A stretch of 64,000 bases of DNA. It comes from Paraglaciecola arctica (GTDB lineage Bacteria; Pseudomonadota; Gammaproteobacteria; Enterobacterales; Alteromonadaceae). The translations under genes were made by a program, and so were the position numbers. Positions 19,249 to 28,041 of this stretch are shown piece after piece (the stretch's first letter is position 1; each line of letters begins with the position of its first letter). The notes beneath the pieces are model-generated. The model was not told where the DNA came from. It searched no databases and saw only the letters and a program-made list of their open reading frames with translations. The DNA lies in contig NZ_JAHKQO010000049.1 of assembly GCF_018861065.1 (NCBI RefSeq), forward strand, positions 62,001 to 126,000. Reading direction: 5' to 3'.

Positions 19249-19262
19249 AGAAAACGTTTTCA
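19249..19262. promoter_or_regulatory. LacI-family operator (AGAAAACGTTTTCA)
   Basis: One terminal mismatch from the palindrome seen at 4728 and 12529. It is centred in the divergent gap (19035-19440), 215 bp before TBDR 2 and about 180 bp before the halogenase operon, so it can control both. Confidence 0.65.
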
Positions 19263-19341
19263 TAAAAAACTACATAAATTTACAAAAATGTAAGGAGACG
19301 TGGTAGATTTTAAGGCTTATGGTAGGATTTACATATTTTTA

Positions 19342-19355
19342 TGTAAACGTTAACA
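19342..19355. promoter_or_regulatory. Degenerate LacI-type operator (TGTAAACGTTAACA)
   Basis: Near-palindrome with the AACGTT core, 86 bp before the first halogenase-like gene. It is weaker than the site at 19249 and may be an auxiliary operator or chance in AT-rich DNA. Confidence 0.4.
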
Positions 19356-19440
19356 ATCTAACGTTCTTTACTAAAAAGTATGTTACAAAATAAAAGTGAC
19401 TTAATAAAAGCTCTGTAAATGAGTAAGGAACATTAATTGT

Positions 19441-20952
19441 ATGCGGGTATGCATTCTTGGTGGTGGAACTGCGGGTTGGATGACGGCATCAGCACTTTCA
19501 AAAAAACTAAAAAATGTAATTAAATCAATTGTTTTGGTTGAATCTGAAGCTATAGGTACAGTAGGGGTCGGCGAAGCCACGTTACCACATATCAGGTTGT
19601 TTAATGAAGCTTTAGGAATTGATGAAAGTGCCTTTATGAAGCAAACCGAAGCGACCTTTAAATTAGGCATTGAATTTTGTGATTGGGGTCGGCTAGGCGA
19701 CAAATACATTCATCCTTTTGGTGATTTTGGGCAGAGCATAAACGATGTTGATTTTTATCAGCATCTACTCAAATTAAATCAACATGGCGATTATGGTGTT
19801 TTAGATGATTATTCTTTTGGCATAACTGCTGCTAAAAATGCCAAGTTTCAGCTTCCTAAATCAGGTAAAACTCCACTGCAACAAGCTTTTGGTTATGCCT
19901 ATCAATTTGATGCCGGACTTTATGCAAAATATTTGCGACATTTTTCAGAATCTCATGGTGTGAGTAGAATTGAAGGCAAGGTAGTAGATACACAAATCAA
20001 CAGCAAAACAGGGGATGTGACTTCAATAACATTAGATGACGGTCAACAAATTGATGCCGATCTGTTCGTTGATTGTTCTGGGTTTCGCGGTGTGTTGATT
20101 GAACAAGTCTTAAAATCTGGTTACCAAGACTGGTCAAACTGGTTGCCCTGCAATCGAGCGGTAGCTGTGCCCTGTGAACGCCAACAGAAATTGTCTCCTT
20201 ATACGCGAGCGACTGCGAGGCAAGCAGGATGGCAATGGCGAATACCTTTGCAACATAGAACCGGTAATGGCCATGTATATTGGAACGAATTTATTTCAGA
20301 CGATGAAGCAGTTGCTGTACTTCTCAACAATCTTGATGGTCCTGCGTTAAGTGATCCCAAACAGCTTTTCTTTAAAACAGGGCGGCGCAATCATTTCTGG
20401 AAAAATAACGTGGTGGCTATAGGGCTTTCTGCTGGTTTCCTCGAGCCCCTAGAATCAACATCTATTCACTTAATTCAAGAGGGCATTACAAACTTGCTTG
20501 AGCTTTTTCCACATGAAACTGTTAGTTCACTCGATGTTTCTGAATACAACGTACGTATGTCACTGCAATTTGAACGTGTAAGAGACTTTTTATTGTTGCA
20601 CTATGTCGCAACTAAGCGTGATGACAGTGAAATGTGGCGTTATTTTAGAAATATGACCTTGCCTGAAAGTTTGCAGCAAAAAATTGAAATGTGGTTACAT
20701 AGAGGTTATATCCAGCGCTATGAATTTGGTGCGTTTTTACCACCAAGTTGGGTCGCGGTGATGATGGGGCAAAATCTGTTACCTAAAAACTATGATCCTA
20801 GAGTTGATAATAGTAATTTTGAACAAGTCAAACAAGGCTCACAAGCTATGCGCGAGGATATTGCTGGCGCGGTACAGTATGCTAAAACTCATGCTGACTT
20901 CTTAAGTAGTTTTGGCGCCGCATCTAACACCGAATTCCGACGAGCTAAATAA
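19441..20952 (+). CDS. Tryptophan-halogenase-like protein A
   Basis: 503 residues starting MRVCILGGGTAGWM, so the FAD motif is right at the N-terminus. GVGEATLP (42-49), catalytic Lys in TFKLGIEF (K74), WQWRIP (264-269) and catalytic Glu in EPLEST (E338) are all intact by comparison with PrnA (K79, E346). It is the first of four overlapping genes of one family, and its stop overlaps the next start by one base (TAATG). It is divergent from TBDR 2. Expected chemistry is FADH2-dependent halide oxidation with the Lys as chloramine carrier, but real substrates of TBDR-linked members are not established. No flavin reductase gene is in the cluster. Confidence 0.85.
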   Translation: MRVCILGGGTAGWMTASALSKKLKNVIKSIVLVESEAIGTVGVGEATLPHIRLFNEALGIDESAFMKQTEATFKLGIEFCDWGRLGDKYIHPFGDFGQSINDVDFYQHLLKLNQHGDYGVLDDYSFGITAAKNAKFQLPKSGKTPLQQAFGYAYQFDAGLYAKYLRHFSESHGVSRIEGKVVDTQINSKTGDVTSITLDDGQQIDADLFVDCSGFRGVLIEQVLKSGYQDWSNWLPCNRAVAVPCERQQKLSPYTRATARQAGWQWRIPLQHRTGNGHVYWNEFISDDEAVAVLLNNLDGPALSDPKQLFFKTGRRNHFWKNNVVAIGLSAGFLEPLESTSIHLIQEGITNLLELFPHETVSSLDVSEYNVRMSLQFERVRDFLLLHYVATKRDDSEMWRYFRNMTLPESLQQKIEMWLHRGYIQRYEFGAFLPPSWVAVMMGQNLLPKNYDPRVDNSNFEQVKQGSQAMREDIAGAVQYAKTHADFLSSFGAASNTEFRRAK

Positions 20953-22388
20953 TGTCGCAACCAGATAACACTCAATTCTTAGTTTTTGGTAATTCACTGG
21001 CCGCTAGTATGACAGTATTAGCATTAAGCAAAACCCTTCCAAAGAATATCTCAGTTAAATGGGTAAAGCCCGCGGCTAGTAGTACAAGTGACATGCTCTA
21101 TGGTGGCATTAGTTCACCAGAGGCTTATCAGTTTAATCTCAAATATGGCGTGACCGAGCCGCAACTAATTCTAGAAACAGATAGCACTTTTTCGTTCGGG
21201 ACCCATTTTAATGAGTGGGGAAATCATAATCGCACTTGGATGCAATGCTTTCACTTGCCTTTTGCTGCAACAGCTGGAGTTGAGTTACATCACTTTATGA
21301 CTAGGCATGGCACCTCTCTTGGTGATTTTTTAATTAGTGCCCAAGCAGCTATGAAAGGGACCTTTGCGCACCCACCCACAGACAATTTGCAATCACCACT
21401 TTCTCGGGCCGAATATGGATATCACTTTGACCCTGTGCAGTGGTCGGCTGTTTTCTATAAACAAACAGATAAAACCAGAATCGAGATTATTCATGGCGAT
21501 ATTACAAGGGTGAAACAAAGCCAGAACCAAGGCGAAAATCAAAACCAAATCGATTACGTCGAACTCGACGATGGCACTAAACAGCAGGCTGACTTATATA
21601 TTGACTGTAGTGGCACAGACAGTAAACTGCTCGCCTCTCTAGCAGAGGACTTTGTGAAACAACGCGCTGTGAATATATCTACCGATACTCATGCTGTGGG
21701 ACAAACTGGGCCAGCATATCGCCTAATCTCTGGCGGTGAGTCTGGGTGGCAGTCGGTGACTCCACTGCGAGATAACAATCAAATTCTATCATTGTTCGAA
21801 TCATCAACAGATCGTGAGAACGAGAACTGTCAGACTTTTGAACTTGGACGTCGTAGACAAGCCTGGAAAGGAAATTGTTTAGGCATAGGACATTCAGTCT
21901 ATGCCTTAGAGCCTATTACTCCAGCCGCGTATATTTTGCTGAAGAAAGATATTGAGCGGTTTTTGGAGTTAATTCCTGTAAAACCTGAAACACACATAGA
22001 AAGTCAGGAATACAATCGCAGAGCGCAAGATGACATCATTCATGCAGAACTGTTTCATCGAGCAATGTATGCAGGACAAGGTGAACTTGGTGATGTGGAT
22101 TGCGAAAAGCTTGATAGAAAGCTCTCTCAATACTTACACCGTGGCATTGTGGCAGCTTATGACTTTGAGCCTTTTAACCAACAAGATTGGGCCATATTGC
22201 ATGCAGGCCTTGGAAGAGTACCCAAGCGTTATGACAGAATGGCTGAACAAGTCGATTTCCAGCAAACTCAAAAAAATTTAGACAGAATGCGTGCGGGGAT
22301 CGCACACTTGGCGGCAAGTATGCCAGCACATCACGTGTACTTAGAGAAACTTACTACCTATTTAAGGAATAGCGACAAGCATGGCTAA
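20952..22388 (+). CDS. Degenerate halogenase paralogue lacking catalytic Lys and Glu
   Basis: 478 residues, alignable to its three neighbours from end to end but altered at every key site. The FAD loop GGGTAGW is replaced by FGNSLAAS (12-19), and GEATIP by GGISSPEA (51-58). The Lys of TFKLGIEF becomes Ser in TFSFGTHF (S81). WQWRIP becomes WQSVTP (266-271), and the Glu of EPLESTS becomes Thr in EPITPAA (T323). DLYIDCSG (215-221) and the C-terminal helical part are retained. It therefore cannot halogenate by the PrnA mechanism, yet the frame is open and overlaps both neighbours (1 base upstream, 8 downstream). That suggests selection to keep it. Inferred role: non-catalytic partner, chaperone or ligand-binding subunit for A, B or C. 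Confidence 0.8.
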   Translation: MSQPDNTQFLVFGNSLAASMTVLALSKTLPKNISVKWVKPAASSTSDMLYGGISSPEAYQFNLKYGVTEPQLILETDSTFSFGTHFNEWGNHNRTWMQCFHLPFAATAGVELHHFMTRHGTSLGDFLISAQAAMKGTFAHPPTDNLQSPLSRAEYGYHFDPVQWSAVFYKQTDKTRIEIIHGDITRVKQSQNQGENQNQIDYVELDDGTKQQADLYIDCSGTDSKLLASLAEDFVKQRAVNISTDTHAVGQTGPAYRLISGGESGWQSVTPLRDNNQILSLFESSTDRENENCQTFELGRRRQAWKGNCLGIGHSVYALEPITPAAYILLKKDIERFLELIPVKPETHIESQEYNRRAQDDIIHAELFHRAMYAGQGELGDVDCEKLDRKLSQYLHRGIVAAYDFEPFNQQDWAILHAGLGRVPKRYDRMAEQVDFQQTQKNLDRMRAGIAHLAASMPAHHVYLEKLTTYLRNSDKHG

Positions 22389-23892
22389 CTCCAATATAAA
22401 AACCATTGCAATTATTGGAGGGGGTACGGCAGGTTGGATGACAGCTGCCGCGCTTTCCAAAATGCTGCTTCCTGAAAACGTGTCAGTTAAACTAGTCGAA
22501 TCTGAACAGATTGGAACAATCGGAGTAGGAGAAGCTACTATTCCTGATATTGCCAACTTTAATCGAATGCTGGGAATCAACGAGCAAGAGTTTCTTGTTG
22601 CGACTAAAGGTACCTTTAAGTTAGGCATAGAGTTTCGTGATTGGGGCAAGTTAGGCGATAAATATTTCCATCCATTTGGAGGGCACGGTGTTGATATGAA
22701 TGGCATCGACTTCCATCAGTACTGGTTGCACAGTAAACAACAGGGCAATACTGCCAAGCTTGAAGATTACAGTATTTGTTCAGTTGCAGCGAAACAGGCA
22801 AAGTTTATTTTACCTGACAATAATCCTAAATCGGTGCTTTCTCATCTTCGTTACGCCTATCATTTTGATGCGTCAGCATATGCCGTTTTTTTGCGAAATT
22901 ACGCCGAGCAGCGAGGCATAGTGCGAATCGAAGGTAAGATTGAAAATGTAGAAACACATAAAGAATCTGGCAATATCCAAAGTGTTATTTTGCAGGATGG
23001 ACGCAAAGTTGCCGCTGATTTTTTTATTGATTGCAGTGGTTTTAAGGCGTTATTACTAGAAAAGACTCTAGGCGTAAAGTTTAACGATTGGAGCCATTGG
23101 CTTCCTTGCAATCGTGCTCAAGCAGTGGCAAGTGAGCGCATTGAACCGCTTCCACCTTATACTCTATCAACTGCAAAAACAGCTGGTTGGCAGTGGCGAA
23201 TTCCCACTCAACATCGCACGGGTAATGGGCATATTTACTGTAGTGATTTTATTTCAGACGAACAAGCGAATCAGGTTTTACTTGATGGCTTAGATGCTAA
23301 ACCCCTTGGTGATGCGCGAACTATCCACTTTCAAACTGGTTGTAGAGAAAAGTTTTGGGTGAAAAATTGCGTGGCAATTGGGTTATCAGGGGGATTTTTA
23401 GAACCCTTAGAGTCAACCTCTATTTTTCTTATTCAGCAAGGGATCGCTAGGTTTATTTCACTTTATCCCGATGGTAATTTGTCAGAAGTGGTGCAGCGAG
23501 AATACAATCGTTTGATGACTAGAGAGTTTATGCAAATTAGAGATTTTATCATTTTGCATTATCACGCCACAACAAGAGAAGATACACCTTTTTGGAACTA
23601 TTGCCGAACTATGCCTATCCCTGATTGCTTGCAACATAAAATTGAGTTGTTTCGGGCCGCGGGCAGAGTATTTCGCGATGATCAAGAGCTATTTTCTAAA
23701 CCTAGTTGGATAGCTGTTTTATTAGGGCAAAATATTGAGCCAGAAGTTAAAGAGCCTATTTTAACTGGCATTCCTGTAAGTGATATTCAACGCAGTTTAG
23801 ATTCGATGAACAATGCAATGGTACATGCGGTCAGCCGCCTGCCTTCCCACGCAGAATTCATTCACAAATACGCAAATGGAGTAAATTCTTGA
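22381..23892 (+). CDS. Tryptophan-halogenase-like protein B
   Basis: 503 residues. IIGGGTAGWM (11-20) for FAD, GVGEATIP (48-55), catalytic Lys in TFKLGIEF (K80), WQWRIP (270-275) and catalytic Glu in EPLEST (E344) are all present. The ATG overlaps the end of the degenerate paralogue by eight bases. The following gene starts at a TTG that overlaps this stop by four bases (TTGA). It resembles A and C closely over the whole length, so the operon probably grew by tandem duplication followed by divergence. Substrate unknown. Confidence 0.85.
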   Translation: MANSNIKTIAIIGGGTAGWMTAAALSKMLLPENVSVKLVESEQIGTIGVGEATIPDIANFNRMLGINEQEFLVATKGTFKLGIEFRDWGKLGDKYFHPFGGHGVDMNGIDFHQYWLHSKQQGNTAKLEDYSICSVAAKQAKFILPDNNPKSVLSHLRYAYHFDASAYAVFLRNYAEQRGIVRIEGKIENVETHKESGNIQSVILQDGRKVAADFFIDCSGFKALLLEKTLGVKFNDWSHWLPCNRAQAVASERIEPLPPYTLSTAKTAGWQWRIPTQHRTGNGHIYCSDFISDEQANQVLLDGLDAKPLGDARTIHFQTGCREKFWVKNCVAIGLSGGFLEPLESTSIFLIQQGIARFISLYPDGNLSEVVQREYNRLMTREFMQIRDFIILHYHATTREDTPFWNYCRTMPIPDCLQHKIELFRAAGRVFRDDQELFSKPSWIAVLLGQNIEPEVKEPILTGIPVSDIQRSLDSMNNAMVHAVSRLPSHAEFIHKYANGVNS

Positions 23893-25394
23893 ACCACAAT
23901 AATATTAAAAATGTCGTTATTGTTGGCGGTGGTACCGCTGGATGGATGGCTGCTGCCGCCTTGTCAAAATCGATCGGTACTAAAAATATAAATATTCAAC
24001 TGATTGAATCACAAGAAATAGGCACCGTAGGGGTGGGGGAAGCAACCATTCCTCATATTAAATATTTTAATCGATTAGCTGGCTTAGATGAAAATGAGTT
24101 TTTACGTCAAACTAATGCAACCTTCAAATTGGGCATTGAGTTTGTCAATTGGGGAAAATTAGGTGATAGCTATGTTCACCCATTTGGCCCCTATGGTATT
24201 GATATGCAAGGGGTACATTTCCACCATACCTGGCTGCGACAGAAACATAAAGGTACAGCAAAACCAATCGCAGAGTTTAGTTTGCCAGGGCTTGCCGCCA
24301 AAGCCGGTAAATTCCAACATCCGAGACCAGATTTAAAAGCTTCGCCCTTTAGTAGCATGGATTACGCCTACCATTTTGATGCGGCTTTATACGCTAAGTA
24401 TATGCGTGAGGTAGCAGAGAAACGCGGTGTAAAACGTACCGAAGGTAAAATTGTTAGAGTCAAACAAAATGACGAAAATGGCCATATTGAAAGCCTTGAA
24501 CTTGAAAATGGCAATGTGGTTGCAGGCGATCTTTTTATTGATTGCTCTGGTTTTAAGGGATTATTAATAGAAGAAACCCTGAAAACAGGTTACCAGGATT
24601 GGAGCCACTATTTGCCTTGTGACAGAGCTGTTGCGAGATTAACTGAACGGTTAGACGATTTACCTCCGTATACACGGGCTACGGCAAAAGAAGCAGGTTG
24701 GCAATGGCGCATTCCGTTGCAATCGCGAACCGGCAATGGTTATGTTTATTGCAGCCAATATATCAGTGATGATGAAGCCCTAGCTAGTCTAAACAAAGAC
24801 CTTGAGACTCCAGCCATTGCAGAGCCACGATTTTTACGTTTTAAAACTGGCGTTCGCAACAAAACATGGAACAAAAACGTGGTATCAATAGGCCTAGCAG
24901 CGGGATTTTTAGAGCCTTTAGAGTCTACTTCAATTCATCTTATTCAAAGTGCGATTGCAAGGTTAATGACGAATTGGCCTGACAAAATGTTTAATCAACA
25001 CGATATCGATTATTTTAATCGCAAAACTCATACCGAGTATGAACAAGTGCGCGACTTTTTGATCTTGCATTACTGCGCCACCGAGCGAAACGATAGCCCG
25101 TTTTGGAACTACTGCCGCACTATGGCGCTGCCCCAAAGCCTTGAAGAACGAATTGCAATATATAAAGAAAATGCTCGACTGTATCGCGAAGATTTGGAAT
25201 TATTTAGTTCTGTCAGTTGGTTTGCGGTATTTAACGGGCAAAATATTGAGCCTAGCAGATACCATCCCCTTGCAGATATCCTAGAAGATGATTTGATGGA
25301 AAGGCGCATGGCCGAATTACATCGTGCTACACAAAGGTGTGTTGAGGTGATGCCGTCTCACGAACAGTACCTCAAGGATCTTTGTAAGTCATAA
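23889..25394 (+). CDS. Tryptophan-halogenase-like protein C (TTG start)
   Basis: 501 residues. The frame opens with TTG at 23889, which overlaps the previous stop as TTGA. No ATG or GTG lies before the FAD motif VGGGTAGWM (12-20), so TTG is the supported start. GVGEATIP (48-55), Lys in TFKLGIEF (K80), WQWRIP (271-276) and Glu in EPLEST (E345) are intact. Last gene of the four-gene operon; the next gene is 138 bases away and of a different kind. Same family considerations as for A and B. Confidence 0.85.
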   Translation: MNHNNIKNVVIVGGGTAGWMAAAALSKSIGTKNINIQLIESQEIGTVGVGEATIPHIKYFNRLAGLDENEFLRQTNATFKLGIEFVNWGKLGDSYVHPFGPYGIDMQGVHFHHTWLRQKHKGTAKPIAEFSLPGLAAKAGKFQHPRPDLKASPFSSMDYAYHFDAALYAKYMREVAEKRGVKRTEGKIVRVKQNDENGHIESLELENGNVVAGDLFIDCSGFKGLLIEETLKTGYQDWSHYLPCDRAVARLTERLDDLPPYTRATAKEAGWQWRIPLQSRTGNGYVYCSQYISDDEALASLNKDLETPAIAEPRFLRFKTGVRNKTWNKNVVSIGLAAGFLEPLESTSIHLIQSAIARLMTNWPDKMFNQHDIDYFNRKTHTEYEQVRDFLILHYCATERNDSPFWNYCRTMALPQSLEERIAIYKENARLYREDLELFSSVSWFAVFNGQNIEPSRYHPLADILEDDLMERRMAELHRATQRCVEVMPSHEQYLKDLCKS

Positions 25395-25532
25395 ACAGAT
25401 TAATCCGTTGTGGTTTTATCATGTTGGCTGCGAGTAGGTAGACAATATTTGTGGCTAGAGCAACTAGGTTTTAATTGATGCCAGCAAATGAAGTTGTTAA
25501 ATTAGGGTTAATATAACGTTACCGAGGTTTAC

Positions 25533-25994
25533 ATGCGTCAAATTGAGTTTTTGTTAAATGAATATGGCGAGAGTCATAAAAATAAAACCAACATTATGAT
25601 CCACGCGATAGCTGTTCCTGCAATATACTTTGTTACTTTAGCGCTGGTTTGGTCTATCCCTACGCCTGAATTTTTAGATTATTTTGGTGTCACTTGGGTG
25701 CATGTTTTGGTGATCCCGACTTTGTATTATTACTTCCGTTTGTCAGGGCCTATAGGTGCGGCCATGACACTTTTATCAATCTTGTCTTATTTCGGTATTC
25801 AGTTATTGGTTTCGATGGACATATCGGTTTGGAAGTTTAGTCTTGCATTGTTTGTCGTGATGTGGATTTTGCAATTTGTTGGTCACAACATAGAAGGCAA
25901 AAAGCCCAGTTTTCTAAAAGATTTACAATTTCTGCTGGTGGGGCCCGCATGGTGGTGGGTACATTGGTTAAAACGTTTAAATATCAACTATTAA
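25533..25994 (+). CDS. Mpo1-like (DUF962/YGL010w) membrane protein
   Basis: 153 residues with four predicted membrane helices. NEYGESHKNKTNIMIHAIAVP (9-29) at the start and GHNIEGKKPSFLKDLQFLLVGPAW near the end are the two conserved His-containing blocks of the DUF962 family. The yeast member Mpo1 is an Fe(II)-dependent dioxygenase acting on 2-hydroxy fatty acids in phytosphingosine breakdown; the bacterial role is not established. The His residues of both blocks, the likely iron ligands, are present. The gene stands alone and ends with a good terminator. Confidence 0.82.
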   Translation: MRQIEFLLNEYGESHKNKTNIMIHAIAVPAIYFVTLALVWSIPTPEFLDYFGVTWVHVLVIPTLYYYFRLSGPIGAAMTLLSILSYFGIQLLVSMDISVWKFSLALFVVMWILQFVGHNIEGKKPSFLKDLQFLLVGPAWWWVHWLKRLNINY

Positions 25995-26042
25995 ACTTAT
26001 TTTTCTTATCTAGAAATAGTTGCGATAAAACACCACTAATCT

Positions 26043-26078
26043 AAGACCAAGGGAAGAGTTTCCTTGGTCTTTTTTTTG
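26043..26078 (+). terminator. Rho-independent terminator after the Mpo1-like gene
   Basis: Stem AAGACCAAGG / CCTTGGTCTT followed by a run of eight T, 49 bases after the stop codon at 25994. Confidence 0.92.
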
Positions 26079-26113
26079 TATACTAGGAATCTAGCCATTA
26101 TTCAGGAAATCAT

Positions 26114-27217
26114 GTGCCTAAGTGGGAAAATTTAGTCGATAGCCGAGAACGGTTGTTTTGGACGCTACATACTGCGGGTTGGTGCGGGTTCGCTATTGTG
26201 TATTACATTGGTTCGTTTCTGCAAGATATGCGGAGTATTTGGCTGTTTGTCATCATACTTAACGCATATGCAGGTTGGTTACTGACAATCCCTCTTAGGT
26301 ATGTGTATCGCAAAGCGCTCACTTTATCTCCACTTAAAATGATTATTCTAATTGGCGCAAGTTTATATTTTACAGCGTTAATCTGGACATTAGTCAAAAA
26401 TGTCAATAATTGGGAAATTTACAAAAAGGGCTATCGGCCAGATGAATGGTATTGGTACTTCAAAGACACTATCAATTCTCTAATTATGATCGGATGTTGG
26501 ACCGGTGGATATTTTGGTGTCAAAAACTATCAGATGTTACTAAGAGAAAAGCAAAATGTGCTTAAAGCCTCGTCAATGGCGCATCAAGCTCACATTAAAA
26601 TGCTCAGGTACCAACTCAATCCGCATTTCTTGTTCAATACCCTCAATGCGATCTCAACACTTATTTTGATGAAAGAGAACAAAACAGCCGAAGCGATGGT
26701 AAGTCGTTTGAGTGACTTTTTACGTTACTCTTTGGATAAAGATCCCATTAGGCGAGTACCTCTTATCCAAGAAATTAAAGCACTTGAGTTGTATTTAGAA
26801 ATTGAAAAGGTACGCTTTGAAGATCGACTGACAGTGGTGTGGGACATAGAAGAAAAGACTAAAAGCGCCTTAGTGCCAAGTTTAATATTGCAACCTATTA
26901 TCGAAAACTCTATTAAGTTTGCTATCTCTAAATTAGAAGAAGGTGGGCGCATCAGTATTTCAGCCAAAACCTTTGGTCGTGACCTGATGCTAAACGTCAG
27001 TGACAATGGGCCCGGTGCAGAAATCAAAAACGGTCATTTGCCTACTAGTAAAAGTGGCGGAGTGGGCTTACACAATATCCAGGATCGATTACAAGCCCTG
27101 TACGTTAATAATTATTCGTTCGTTATTTCCCATAATTATCCTACGGGCGTCAAAGTCAATATCCGCATTCCATACGAAATAAGTGAGAGCTCAAATGAGT
27201 CAAAAATTGAGAATTAG
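26114..27217 (+). CDS. LytS/AlgZ-type sensor histidine kinase
   Basis: 367 residues from a GTG at 26114, chosen because AGGAAA precedes it and the ATG two bases earlier is out of frame. About four membrane helices lie in the first 140 residues, with no separate sensor domain. The His_kinase (PF06580) box HFLFNTLNAIS has its phospho-accepting His at about 171. An HATPase domain follows with DNGPG and GVGLHNIQDRL. It overlaps the LytTR response regulator gene by 23 bases, so they form one two-component pair. The stimulus is unknown. The pair sits just downstream of the halogenase island, but the terminator at 26043 separates them. Confidence 0.88.
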   Translation: MPKWENLVDSRERLFWTLHTAGWCGFAIVYYIGSFLQDMRSIWLFVIILNAYAGWLLTIPLRYVYRKALTLSPLKMIILIGASLYFTALIWTLVKNVNNWEIYKKGYRPDEWYWYFKDTINSLIMIGCWTGGYFGVKNYQMLLREKQNVLKASSMAHQAHIKMLRYQLNPHFLFNTLNAISTLILMKENKTAEAMVSRLSDFLRYSLDKDPIRRVPLIQEIKALELYLEIEKVRFEDRLTVVWDIEEKTKSALVPSLILQPIIENSIKFAISKLEEGGRISISAKTFGRDLMLNVSDNGPGAEIKNGHLPTSKSGGVGLHNIQDRLQALYVNNYSFVISHNYPTGVKVNIRIPYEISESSNESKIEN

Positions 27218-28025
27218 CACCGTTATAGTTGACGATGAACCCTTAGCCCGTAAGGGGTTGTCTTTGCGTTTGGCTGAATTTGAGAATATCGAAATAGTTG
27301 GCGAGTGCAAAAATGGATTAGAAGCCGTCACACTTATTCCACAACTACGCCCTGACCTTGTGTTTTTAGACATTCAGATGCCAGGATTAAATGGATTTCA
27401 AGTCATCAACAAACTGCAAGAACTCAAGCAACCTATGCCTTTGATTGTGTTTGTTACCGCCTTTGACTCCTATGCCATTAAAGCCTTTGATGTTCACGCC
27501 TTAGATTACGTTTTGAAACCAGTAGACGAAAGCCGTCTTAAAGATGCGGTGGATAAAGTGTTAATGACCTTAGAGCGAGAACAGCAGGACGGCAATAATC
27601 AAAAGCTTGCCACCTTACTTGCTGATTTTACAGGTGACGATTGCGAAGATATTCTCCGCAAACTCGCCAGTGGAGAAAGTATTAGCACTAATATTTATCC
27701 TGATGTTTTGGCGATAAAAGACGGTTCAGAGGTCACCCGAGTCGCGATAAATGACATTCAGTGGATAGATGCGGCAGGTGATTATATGTGTGTTCACGCC
27801 ACTGAAAAAACGCATATTATGCGCCGTACCATGAAAGAACTAGAAAACGATCTGGATCCTAAGAAATTTGTGAGAGCGCACCGCTCTGCAATAGTGAACA
27901 TTAAGTTTGTACAAAAAATGGTGAGTCATATTAGTGGTGAATATCACCTGATATTAAATAATGGTACTGAACTTAAAGTCAGTCGCAGTCACCGAGACCG
28001 CGTAAAGGAAATGATCAAATTATAG
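27195..28025 (+). CDS. LytTR-family response regulator
   Basis: 276 residues from the ATG at 27195. A GTG at 27183 would add four residues, but the ATG has GAGAG at good spacing. The receiver domain (1-120) has the acidic pair DDE (13-15), the phospho-acceptor in LVFLDIQMPG (D59) and the conserved Thr and Lys downstream. The C-terminal LytTR DNA-binding domain (about 175-276) includes IQWIDAAGDYMCVH and FVRAHRSAIVN. It partners with the overlapping kinase. Regulators of this class (AlgR, LytR, YehT) bind direct repeats; the targets cannot be seen here. Confidence 0.9.
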   Translation: MSQKLRISTVIVDDEPLARKGLSLRLAEFENIEIVGECKNGLEAVTLIPQLRPDLVFLDIQMPGLNGFQVINKLQELKQPMPLIVFVTAFDSYAIKAFDVHALDYVLKPVDESRLKDAVDKVLMTLEREQQDGNNQKLATLLADFTGDDCEDILRKLASGESISTNIYPDVLAIKDGSEVTRVAINDIQWIDAAGDYMCVHATEKTHIMRRTMKELENDLDPKKFVRAHRSAIVNIKFVQKMVSHISGEYHLILNNGTELKVSRSHRDRVKEMIKL

Positions 28026-28041
28026 CCTAGCTTAAAATGGC

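Noticed and set aside
19035-25394. Biosynthetic gene cluster for a halogenated natural product
   Set aside because: No synthase, peptide synthetase, tailoring or flavin reductase genes; the context is TBDRs and carbohydrate genes.
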